Below are positions 32,682 through 41,089 of a stretch of DNA of 48,200 bases, piece after piece (position 1 is the stretch's first letter; each line of letters opens with the position of its first letter). This DNA comes from Blastopirellula marina (GTDB lineage Bacteria; Planctomycetota; Planctomycetia; Pirellulales; Thermoguttaceae), in NCBI GenBank assembly GCA_020721965.1, contig DYLS01000024.1, positions 108-48,307 on the forward strand. Direction: 5' to 3'. The notes under the pieces are model-generated. The model ran no database searches. It saw only the letters and a program-made list of their open reading frames with translations, and was not told the DNA's origin. A program made the position numbers and the translations under genes.

Positions 32682-34424
32682 TTAGCGGGATCCCTCCGAA
32701 TCTGGCGGCAATTCAACCACGCGTGCCAGCCAGATTCCCTGCCGTCGTACCTCCGCGACCGGCTGGTGATCGAGTATCGAGGCTGGCACTTCGGCAAGAT
32801 CGGCGCGGCGATGATACAGGACGAGTAACCTGGGCCGCTGATCCCGAGTCCAGCCGATCAGCCGCACCTGCCGTTCCGCCAGAGAAGGCGATGCCAACAC
32901 GAGAGCGGGGGCCTGAAACGGTGCAAGACTGGGAGCGAAGCCGACGACCTCCCCCTCTTGGCACCTTTCGGCGACCTGCCGAAGCAGGTCTTCTGTCACG
33001 CCGTCTCCCCAGTAATTGACCTCGAAACCGAGATACTTGGCCCCGCAAAGGCCGCCCACCAAGCCGTTGTAGTAGCTCAACCAGGCTGGTCGAAACCAAA
33101 GAATCCCCAAGCCTTGCAGCAAGAGAAAGCTGGCCACAATCGCCCAGCGCCGCGAGGCTGGCCAGACGGCCCATCGGCGCGATGGGAAGTTGACGACAGC
33201 TTTGGCACCCATCCCCACAAACACGGCCCAAAGCGGAAAGACGGGCAGCAGCAGCCGTTCTCCATCATAGATGGGCACGCCCGGCGCCGAGAACAAGACC
33301 AGGAAAAACACAATTGCTCCAAGGAGTAACCAGAAACTGCGAGAGCGCCGCTCGGCTTCGCGTGGGTTGGCCCCGATATCCGGGGACGCCGCCGCTCCCG
33401 TATTTGTAGCCGCGGTTATCCGTGTAGCCGGTGCCGTATCGGTAGTTACTGTTGTATCTGTGAATAGTACGGGGCGAGCCCGGAGGGCCGCGCAAACGCC
33501 GACCGCACCCAGGACGAGGAGACCGATCGGGATCGTGACGGCGAACGTGACCCACGGATAATGCCACGGAACCGCGATGTCATTCCACGCCTGGCTGGCA
33601 TAGAAGGTGTGGATGGGCGACCGCACGGTAGACCCGACGATGTACAAGCGAAGATTGCCGAACGGATTCAGCCACAACCAAGGCCAGCCCACGAACAAAG
33701 TGAGAACCCCGGTGATCCCCCACAGAGCCAAGGCCCTCAATCGCCGGCGCTGGGCTGCCCAAAGAATCCAAATGCCGATCGGGATGCCTACCAATAATCC
33801 GTGGAATCGGGTCAGCAGGGCCAATCCCCAGACTCCGCCTGCCAAGGCGTACCACCACAGCGAATCGCTCCGTCGGTGAGCCTCCGATACCATAATGACG
33901 GCGGCGGTACAAGTCAGCGCGGTAAAGATGTCCAAGGTCGCCAAGTGGGCATGGCCGAACAGACGCGGCATCAGCACGGTTGCCACGGCGGCTGCTGCCC
34001 CCGACGCCATTCCGTATTGGTTCGCTACAAACCAACTCACAAGACAAACGAGCACTCCCAGGGCCAAGGCCGATGCAAACCTGGCGGGAGTGATTGCCAG
34101 TACCGTAAGGTCCAGGGGATCGGGATCGAAAATCCAGTGCGTCCAGCCGAGAAGCCAATTCCCTAGCGGGGGATGCACGGGCGGCCCGTTGGATGTCCAG
34201 GAATACACCTCGCGGATGCGATCGGAATTGGTATTCCAGAGGCCATGTTTCAAGGCGGAGGCGACCAACCGCTTGCCGTAGCCAATGTGGTATAGCTCGT
34301 CGCAAGTGACGCCGGGGCCGGTTCGATCGGGCGCAAGGTCGACCATCGCCAGCACTGCCGCAATCAGGCCCAAGACCAAGAATACCGGAATGCGTGGGGC
34401 TTTTTCGCCGGGCTGAATGTGCAT
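32682..34424 (-). CDS. Glycosyltransferase family 39 / PMT-like integral membrane protein
   Basis: TCDELYHIGYGKRLV (DE motif in first loop), many TM helices, MPRLFGHAHLATLDIFTALTCTAAV. Confidence 0.82.
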   Translation of the reverse strand: MHIQPGEKAPRIPVFLVLGLIAAVLAMVDLAPDRTGPGVTCDELYHIGYGKRLVASALKHGLWNTNSDRIREVYSWTSNGPPVHPPLGNWLLGWTHWIFDPDPLDLTVLAITPARFASALALGVLVCLVSWFVANQYGMASGAAAAVATVLMPRLFGHAHLATLDIFTALTCTAAVIMVSEAHRRSDSLWWYALAGGVWGLALLTRFHGLLVGIPIGIWILWAAQRRRLRALALWGITGVLTLFVGWPWLWLNPFGNLRLYIVGSTVRSPIHTFYASQAWNDIAVPWHYPWVTFAVTIPIGLLVLGAVGVCAALRARPVLFTDTTVTTDTAPATRITAATNTGAAASPDIGANPREAERRSRSFWLLLGAIVFFLVLFSAPGVPIYDGERLLLPVFPLWAVFVGMGAKAVVNFPSRRWAVWPASRRWAIVASFLLLQGLGILWFRPAWLSYYNGLVGGLCGAKYLGFEVNYWGDGVTEDLLRQVAERCQEGEVVGFAPSLAPFQAPALVLASPSLAERQVRLIGWTRDQRPRLLVLYHRRADLAEVPASILDHQPVAEVRRQGIWLARVVELPPDSEGSR

Positions 34425-34469
34425 GTACGGCTCCCATCACAGATGGATCGGGCGGCTGGGACGATGCGT

Positions 34470-35048
34470 CTAGCCGTGCGATTCCTCGATCCCGAAAGGC
34501 AACCGCACGCGAGGCCGCTTGCATAGGCCAGGGTCCAACTCTTGAAACAGCAGACTGGGTTGGATGTCCTTGTTATCCTGGTATTTTCCATTGCGGTATT
34601 CTTCGTGTTCACCGCGAATCTCGTGGTAGAAGATCTGGCAGATGGCCACGCCAGGATAAATGCGAATCGGCTGTACCGCGAACATCTCCAGGGTCCAGTA
34701 ACCGCGGAAGCCGACGTCTCCGAAACCCGCCGTAACGTGCACGAACAGCCCCAGACGTCCGACGGAGGATCGGCCCTCGATCATCGGCACCAGGCCGTAG
34801 GTCTCGGTCCTCTCGATCGTTCGGCCGAGGTAGAGTTGGTTTGGCGTGAGCACCAATCCGTCCTCCGGAATGACCAGACGGCGGACACGGTTAGGCTTTC
34901 GCATATCCAGCACCACCTCCTCGTACAGCAACAGCTCGTGGTGCAGCGTGAGATCGTAGCTGTTTGAATTCAGGTGCTCTTCTCGAAAGGGATCGATGAC
35001 GATCCTGGTACCCAAATTGGAAAGAATTTCTTTGCCGGAAAGAATCAT
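34470..35048 (-). CDS. dcd: dCTP deaminase; start reassigned from 35204 to 35048
   Basis: MILSGKEILSNLGTRIVIDPF, LNSNSYDLTLH, MIEGRSSVGRLGLFVHVTAGFGDVGFRGYWTLE. The 52 aa upstream of this Met do not resemble the family. Confidence 0.92.
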   Translation of the reverse strand: MILSGKEILSNLGTRIVIDPFREEHLNSNSYDLTLHHELLLYEEVVLDMRKPNRVRRLVIPEDGLVLTPNQLYLGRTIERTETYGLVPMIEGRSSVGRLGLFVHVTAGFGDVGFRGYWTLEMFAVQPIRIYPGVAICQIFYHEIRGEHEEYRNGKYQDNKDIQPSLLFQELDPGLCKRPRVRLPFGIEESHG

Positions 35049-35163
35049 GGCTTTTCTCGTATCAAGAATGAAATGGCAGGAAAAGGTTCCCAGAAAAATG
35101 AATATTCCTTGATTACCAGGCGACAAAGTCGCATGGTACTGGCTCGCCCCTGTATTGTCGCTA

Positions 35164-35934
35164 TTATCGCTTGCCCTTGCCGCTTCCGCGACTCCCCTTG
35201 CCACGGGTGGGAGCGTCGGGCGAAGCGGACGATTCGGATCGAGTTCGACCTTGTCGCACGGGCGGCTTGGCCGATTTCCCTGGCGGCTGCCGAGGCGACA
35301 TTACCACGCCCAGCTTGGGGCAGACCTCGCCCAGGGGGCAAGCCTGGCAGTTGGGCTTTTTCGCTTGGCAATACCGTCGCCCGTGTTTGATCATGCGGTG
35401 GCTGAAATCGATCCACTCGGACTGCGGAGTGATTGCCATCAGATCCTGTTCGATTTTGACGGGGTCGTCGTTATGCGTGAGTCCCAAGCGTTGGCTGATC
35501 CTGGCCACATGCGTGTCCACTACGACCCCCGAGGGTACGCCAAAGGCCGTGCCCAGGACCACGTTGGCCGTCTTCCGACCGACTCCCGGCAAGGTTACCA
35601 GGACTGCCATATCCTCAGGGACGCGGCCGCCGAACTCGCGATCCAGACGCTCGCAGCAGGCTTGGATGTTTTTCGCTTTGTTGCGGAAAAAGCCGGTGCT
35701 TTGAATGTCCTTTTCCAGCTCTGTCAGGGGACTCGATGCATAGTCCCTTGCCGATCGGTACTTGCGAAACAGCGATTTCGTGACCTGATTGACCCTCTCG
35801 TCGGTACATTGGGCTGACAAAATCGTCGCGATGAGCAGCTCCAACGGCGAGCGGAAGTCCAAAGAACAGGAGGCATCGGGGTATTCTGTGGCCAGAAGGG
35901 TCACAATCTTTTGGATTCGCGAATCGACCGACAT
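35164..35934 (-). CDS. nth: Endonuclease III with basic C-terminal tail
   Basis: LPGVGRKTANVVLGTAFGVPSGVVVDTHVARISQRLGL (HhH and catalytic region), CQAKKPNCQACPLGEVC (4Fe-4S). Confidence 0.95.
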   Translation of the reverse strand: MSVDSRIQKIVTLLATEYPDASCSLDFRSPLELLIATILSAQCTDERVNQVTKSLFRKYRSARDYASSPLTELEKDIQSTGFFRNKAKNIQACCERLDREFGGRVPEDMAVLVTLPGVGRKTANVVLGTAFGVPSGVVVDTHVARISQRLGLTHNDDPVKIEQDLMAITPQSEWIDFSHRMIKHGRRYCQAKKPNCQACPLGEVCPKLGVVMSPRQPPGKSAKPPVRQGRTRSESSASPDAPTRGKGSRGSGKGKR

Positions 35935-36035
35935 CGGGAATTCTCGAGCAGAAGTCGCCCGCTCATGACATTTACCTGAATCAACTCTACCGACGTGCCA
36001 AAAGCCGGATTCTGACGGCAGCGTCTGGGGTTGTC

Positions 36036-36224
36036 AAGACTCTGGACCCTGAAGACTTTGGACCCTGAAGACTCTGGGGACTGAAGACTCTGGAACCTGA
36101 AGACTTTGAGGTTTGAAGCTTCGGAGGCTGAAGCTTCGGGGGCTGAAGCTTCGGGGGCTGAGGCTTGGGGGGTGAAGCTTTGGGGCCAGAAGACTCTGGC
36201 GACTGAAGATTTCAAGGGCTGAAA
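36036..36224. repeat. Minisatellite, ~12 units of 14-16 bp (consensus CTGAAGACTCTGGAC / TGAAGCTTCGGGGGC)
   Basis: gaagactttggaccct|gaagactctggggact|gaagactctggaacct|gaagactttgaggttt|gaagcttcggaggct|gaagcttcgggggct x2|gaggcttggggggt|gaagctttggggcca|gaagactctggcgact|gaagatttcaagggct. Confidence 0.95.
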
Positions 36225-36270
36225 ATGATGCCAGGTTGATTACGCTGCCAACATCCGTTACTGCGCGGTC

Positions 36271-36453
36271 ATTTGTTTGCCAATCTGAATGGCAGGTCCA
36301 GATGTGGAGCCTCCAGACGTCGCCCCATAATCGCGATACGGCGCCTGATAGGCACGGGATTTGGCGTCTCATCATCGCAATACGGCTCTCCATCATCGCA
36401 ATACGGCGGCCCCCAGGGTAGACTTCCATTCAAGGAGGGGCTGGCAAACAAAT
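36271..36453. repeat. Candidate TIR-bounded element with internal CATCATCGCAATACGGC repeats
   Basis: ATTTGTTTGCCA (36271-36282) vs TGGCAAACAAAT (36442-36453). Inner motif cat(a/c)atcgc(g/a)atacggc at 36326, 36370 and 36391. Confidence 0.5.
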
Positions 36454-36724
36454 TGCCACGGCGGCGTCCCTCGTCTCGGATTCTGAGCGTTTGTGAAATC
36501 CAATGGCCGCCAATAGCGACGTCTTCAAGGGATTGCGTCTTCGATGGATTCCCCCCAGCGGATCGCGACGCTATACTGCGGGGGCATATGTGAGTACTGG
36601 CGAAGACCGGCCCCCCGAGGTTGGATCAACACGAAGCCTCGCCTCTGGCGAGCGCGTTGCGACTCCGTTTTCATCGCATCCCATGCCTTGATCCCTTGGC
36701 TCTGACATTTGGAGGAAAGGCCCC

Positions 36725-38263
36725 GTGAAACCAATAGGACAGTCGGATTTTCGGCGATCTTGGTCCCGGCATACCATGGCACGCCGCGGTTTTTTGGCGG
36801 CAAGCCTGACGATTGCGACGGCAGGTTGCCGGTTTTCCACGAATCCCAACGCCGCCGAATTGAATCCCGCCGGGGTAGAGGGGGGGTGGATTCCTCTGTT
36901 CAATGGCAGGGATCTCGACGGATGGCGGGCTTCGGAGAACACGGGCAGTTGGCAGGTCCGCGATGGCGTTTTGGCCGCCGACGGCCCGAGAAGCCACCTC
37001 TTCTACGTTGGCAAGGCGGTGTCCCTACCCCTCCGCAACTTCGACTTTACGGTCGAGGTCATTACGGAAAGGGGGGCGAATTCGGGAATCTTCTTTCACA
37101 CCGACTTCGTGGAGAGCGGATCGCCGCCGAAGGGCTACGAAGTGCAGATCAACAATTCGTATCCCATGACCGGCCGCAATCCAGAGTTTCGGCGAACTGG
37201 CGGCTTGTTTGCCATTCGCGACATCTATAAGCCCTGGCTGCCGGATGATGCTTGGTTTCGCGTCCGCATTTGCGTGATCGGCAAGCGGATTCGCGTTTGG
37301 GTCAACGAGATCCCCACGGTCGACTACATGGAGCCGGAGGATCCACCGCGTGCGCGCAATCGCAAGCTGCGTCGAGTTTCCGAAGGGACGATTGCCTTGC
37401 AGGCCCACGATCCTGGCAGTCGCATGAGGTTTCGCAATCCCCGTATCCGCCCGTTGCCCGACGATGCGGACCCGCTGGCCGAGCCGAGGGCCGCGGAAGA
37501 TGGTTTTGGACTCAAGCCGGGATGGATCGACCAAATGGCGGCCTTGGGGGTGCCGATTACGGACTTCCACGTTCATACCCGGGGGGGCATGAACGTCGAA
37601 AAGGCCGTCCTGCGGCAGGCCGTGACCGGCATCAATTGCGGCGTCTTGGAGAACGTGGGACGCGGCTGGCCCATCGACGACAACGACAAGTTGCGGGCAT
37701 TCATCGAGAGCGTCTCTGGGCAACCCGTCTTCGTGGGCGTGCAAGTCAACGACCGGGGTTGGGCCGAGACCCTGTCGCCCGACTTGGTGGCCAAACTGGA
37801 TTATGTCCTGGGCGACACCATGATCATGCCCATGCCGCACGATGACAGCCCGCCCGTCAAGCTCTGGATCACGGATAACTACACCATCGCAGATCCGGAT
37901 GCCTGGATGGAGCGCTACGTCCGGCACAACCTTCGCGTTCTCTCTGAGCCGATTTCCATCCTGGCCAATCCCACCTGGTTGCCGCCGCCAGTTGCGTCGC
38001 AATACGATCGCCTGTGGACCGAGGAGCGGATGCGAAAGATCATTGGCGCGGCCGTGGAACGCGGCGTGGCGCTCGAGATTAATGCCTCGAGTGGTTACCC
38101 GCCGCTGAACTCCCTGCGGCTGGCCAAAGACATGGGGGCAAAATTCAGCCTGGGTACCAACAACTTCGACGACAAGCCGATCGACATGACACGATGTTTC
38201 GAAGTGATCCAAGAGCTGGGCCTGCGATTCGAGCACATGTTTCTGCCGCGCCCCAAGGTGTGA
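36725..38263 (+). CDS. DUF1080 (3-keto-disaccharide hydrolase-like) domain fused to a C-terminal PHP-like domain, lipoprotein/Tat-type signal
   Basis: MARRGFLAASLTIATAGC signal; WIPLFNGRDLDGWRA...GNSGIFFHTDF-type DUF1080 core; then ITDFHVHTRGGMNVEKAVLRQA...VALEINASSGYPPLNSLRLAKDMGAKFSLGTNNFD. Confidence 0.83.
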   Translation: MKPIGQSDFRRSWSRHTMARRGFLAASLTIATAGCRFSTNPNAAELNPAGVEGGWIPLFNGRDLDGWRASENTGSWQVRDGVLAADGPRSHLFYVGKAVSLPLRNFDFTVEVITERGANSGIFFHTDFVESGSPPKGYEVQINNSYPMTGRNPEFRRTGGLFAIRDIYKPWLPDDAWFRVRICVIGKRIRVWVNEIPTVDYMEPEDPPRARNRKLRRVSEGTIALQAHDPGSRMRFRNPRIRPLPDDADPLAEPRAAEDGFGLKPGWIDQMAALGVPITDFHVHTRGGMNVEKAVLRQAVTGINCGVLENVGRGWPIDDNDKLRAFIESVSGQPVFVGVQVNDRGWAETLSPDLVAKLDYVLGDTMIMPMPHDDSPPVKLWITDNYTIADPDAWMERYVRHNLRVLSEPISILANPTWLPPPVASQYDRLWTEERMRKIIGAAVERGVALEINASSGYPPLNSLRLAKDMGAKFSLGTNNFDDKPIDMTRCFEVIQELGLRFEHMFLPRPKV

Positions 38264-38544
38264 CTGGTGCGAGTGCCGGGATATGTGTCTCCGGGATATC
38301 CGGGGTATTTCGTACGCTCTGAAAAAGCGTGGCCCCCGGTCTTACCCGTTCGGTGAAAGCACTCTTCCCCGGCGGATGCTACCCCTGCCAATTGACTTCC
38401 AAAATCCCGCCAATTGACTTCCCAAATCATTCTGCGAAAAATCCAAATGCGGCGGAGGTCGCCATCGCTGCGGCGTAACCGGCATCTCCGCTATGGCTGT
38501 CGGCGGACGGCCATATTATATCCATAACCTTGCAGGGGCTTGCT

Positions 38545-38655
38545 GATGCGACAGCGAGATGTTTGCTTCGCTCAACACCGTGTGGTGGTAGGATATATCG
38601 CCTCGCAAGATATGCTGGGCAAGTCGTGGAAGCAGCCAGACTTTGCTTTGTAGGA
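38545..38655 (+). repeat. Dispersed TIR element family 1, copy F (degenerate)
   Basis: TGATGCGACAGCGAGATGTTTGCTTCGCTCAACACCGTGTGGTGGTAGGAT...CAGACTTTGCTTTGTAGGATC. Confidence 0.7.
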
Positions 38656-38676
38656 TCATCAAAAAGTGTGGACGGC

Positions 38677-39603
38677 ATGAGCTTAGACAGGGCGGCACAT
38701 CCCATGAATGCATGCGGCCAACCGGCATCGCCCGAGGCGGGCGGGGTGGACCTGGATCTGTCACAACAATTGCATGAAAAGAAAGAACGATTGTTGCAGC
38801 TCCTCCGAGGGTTCGGGAGTTGCGCCGTCGCCTTTTCTGGCGGTCTGGACAGCGCCGTGCTGGCCAGGGTGGCCTTCGAGGCATTGGGGGATCGAGCCGT
38901 CGCGGTCACCGGTATCAGCCCGAGCCTCGCGGCGGGGGAATTGGACGAGTGTCGGCGATTGGCTGCCGAGATCGGGATTCGTCACGTGACCATCGAGACG
39001 GAAGAACTGAATAATCCGCTCTATCAACGCAACTTGGCCGATCGCTGCTACTTTTGCAAGACGGAGCTGTTCACGAAGATGGGGGATTGGGCGGAGCGGC
39101 TGGGAGTTGCCGTGGTAGCCGATGGATCCAATCGCGATGATCGCGGCGATCATCGGCCCGGTTTGGCCGCGGCAAGGGAACGCGGTGTCCGTAGCCCGCT
39201 CTCCGAGTGCGAGCTTGGAAAGGACGAGATTCGCCAATTGGCGAGACATTGGGGGCTCCCCATCTGGAATAAACCGGCCTCCCCATGCTTGAGCAGTCGG
39301 ATCGCGTATGGCGAACAGGTCACACCCGAACGCCTCGCCATGGTGGAACGTGCCGAGCGGTTCCTCCGGGCTAGGGGCTTTCGTTTGCTGCGGGTCCGCT
39401 ACCACAAAGGCGACCTCGCGCGGATTGAGGTACCAGTCGCGGAATTGCCTCGTTTACTGGAGCCGAGCCTGCGTGAAGCGATCATCCGGGAATTGATGGA
39501 GGCGGGATTCAAATTCGTGACGCTCGATTTGATGGGTTTTCGATCGGGAAGCCTCAATCAGTTGGTCCCGGTGGAGAGTCTGCAAATCCTGGAAAGGCGG
39601 TGA
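38677..39603 (+). CDS. larE: ATP-dependent sacrificial sulfur transferase LarE; start reassigned from 38530 to 38677
   Basis: CAVAFSGGLDSAVLARVA (PP-loop), NNPLYQRNLADRCYFCKTELF, KPASPCLSSRIAYGEQVT. The 38530 start would read through repeat copy F. Confidence 0.93.
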   Translation: MSLDRAAHPMNACGQPASPEAGGVDLDLSQQLHEKKERLLQLLRGFGSCAVAFSGGLDSAVLARVAFEALGDRAVAVTGISPSLAAGELDECRRLAAEIGIRHVTIETEELNNPLYQRNLADRCYFCKTELFTKMGDWAERLGVAVVADGSNRDDRGDHRPGLAAARERGVRSPLSECELGKDEIRQLARHWGLPIWNKPASPCLSSRIAYGEQVTPERLAMVERAERFLRARGFRLLRVRYHKGDLARIEVPVAELPRLLEPSLREAIIRELMEAGFKFVTLDLMGFRSGSLNQLVPVESLQILERR

Positions 39604-39733
39604 TCGCCTGTGGCTGACGGTCCCACACATGCCACCCCGGCCGTTTCTCCCACATCTGGGTGAATCCATGCCCCCCTCATCCCCTTCAATCGCGGGCGAA
39701 GTCGCCCCAGGCTATTCGCTCAAGTAACGGGCG

Positions 39734-39756
39734 TCACCGATTTTTTGACTCGGTGA
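39734..39756 (+). terminator. Possible stem-loop terminator after larE
   Basis: TCACCGA ttttttgac TCGGTGA; weak T tract after the stem. Confidence 0.35.
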
Positions 39757-39803
39757 TTTCCCCTGGACTCGTCGCAGCTCGACGGAATCTCCATATAGCA
39801 TTT

Positions 39804-39943
39804 CAGCGTAAAGTCCGCTTGACTGCATGTCATGTGCAGCTCAGATTGCAAGGCGCAGTGTCGCATCGACAATACCAGCAAGATAGCAACAACAACAAGA
39901 TCGAGATATTGAACGAGGCAAACAACCTTGCGCTGTAGCACTA
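39804..39943 (-). repeat. Dispersed TIR element family 1, copy D
   Basis: Minus strand: TAGTGCTACAGCGCAAGGTTGTTTGCCTCGTTCAATATC...TTGCAATCTGAGCTGCACATGACATGCAGTCAAGCGGACTTTACGCTG. Confidence 0.8.
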
Positions 39944-40963
39944 GCGCGATGGTGCGGTGGGGGGGCCCACAGAAGACGGATTCCATTGCCACCACGCGGC
40001 GGGAGTAGCGTCCGGGGTAGAGGCCCCTGGTTGAGAACCGGTTTGGTGCGGCGGGATACCGGGGGGCGAGGCCCCGGTCGCCGGAAAGATTGGGCCGCCT
40101 TGCGAGCCTTGGGGACCAGCGTCGGGGATTGCACCATCTTGGCCGCCCGCCAGCGATGGATTCGACTTTGCGTCTTGCGGGCCGCCGTCGCCAGGCTGGG
40201 AATCTGGCCGAGTGCTGAAGTGCCCGGAAAAGAAAACCTCGTCCGTGGCGGAGACCCTCCTTTCCGGACGATCGAAATTGACGAAGGGGATCTCCAAAGC
40301 ATCACCTGCCAATTGCGTCCGATCGTAGATGTCGCCGCGTTGGAAAGGCCCCGCCCCGAGAATCCAGATGTCTTGCGCCCAACTCCTGGCAAGCACCTGC
40401 CCGGATTGCCAAAGCGGTCGCCCACTTTCGCGATGATAGGCGAAAAGCAAGATCTTGGTAACGGCTGTTTGTTTCGTTCGCTTGACGAACGGGATCTCGG
40501 GGATGTTGGACGGGGCGCCAATAGCTGAAAGCGTCGCAGGGAGGTTTGTTTGTGGAACACCGACCAGGAGGCTATGCATGTCTGTTCCAACCGCCCCCGA
40601 GCGGACCTCCAGGACGTACTCGGCCTGATCTTTTTTCTCGGCCAGGATGGCCCCCCCAGCCAGCAACTGTTGGCGAAGTGAGCTGATGAGGTAAGAAGAG
40701 TCCACAACGTCTTTGAGATAACTTTCGTCAAGAAAGACGGTCTTACCAACCAACGCGCGAAAGTCAAGCTGGCTGACAGCCTGATCGATCGAGGAAGATA
40801 TCAATAGTTGTTCCGTCGCGGTACGCCGTGTTTCCGTCCATTTGGTCGTACCGCACCCCACGCAAGTAGATAATACTGCGGCCACGCAGACAGCGCTGAC
40901 AGATCGGAGCTTCTCGGCGATTTGGACCAAACTCCCCATGTGCTCAGGCTTCCACCTTGCCAT
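39941..40963 (-). CDS. Putative lipoprotein of unknown function with Pro/Gly-rich C-terminal tail (possibly DUF6655-like)
   Basis: Hydrophobic stretch then CVGCGTTKWTETRRTATEQLLISSSIDQAVSQLDFRALVGKTVFLDESYLKDV. The family name is a guess from memory. Confidence 0.72.
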   Translation of the reverse strand: MARWKPEHMGSLVQIAEKLRSVSAVCVAAVLSTCVGCGTTKWTETRRTATEQLLISSSIDQAVSQLDFRALVGKTVFLDESYLKDVVDSSYLISSLRQQLLAGGAILAEKKDQAEYVLEVRSGAVGTDMHSLLVGVPQTNLPATLSAIGAPSNIPEIPFVKRTKQTAVTKILLFAYHRESGRPLWQSGQVLARSWAQDIWILGAGPFQRGDIYDRTQLAGDALEIPFVNFDRPERRVSATDEVFFSGHFSTRPDSQPGDGGPQDAKSNPSLAGGQDGAIPDAGPQGSQGGPIFPATGASPPGIPPHQTGSQPGASTPDATPAAWWQWNPSSVGPPTAPSR

Positions 40964-41089
40964 GCTACGAAATGACGATCAAGAGGACGAAGCGAGAGTA
41001 TATGGATCGCTCCGATGCGGGGGAAGCCAGGTTTTCTTACGCGAAGACAAGATGGGAAGTGTGGGGTATCTGGATTTGGGTGCGAGAAT

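Noticed and set aside
36036-36224. CRISPR-like array
   Set aside because: Direct tandem repeats of 14-16 bp without unique spacers and without cas genes; a minisatellite.
37025-38236. 403-aa minus-strand ORF
   Set aside because: Antisense to the DUF1080-PHP gene; composition of an antisense frame (His/Asp/Gly-rich).
39660-39938. 92-aa ORF ending NEANNLAL
   Set aside because: Lies largely within repeat copy D; the C-terminal peptide is encoded by the element end.
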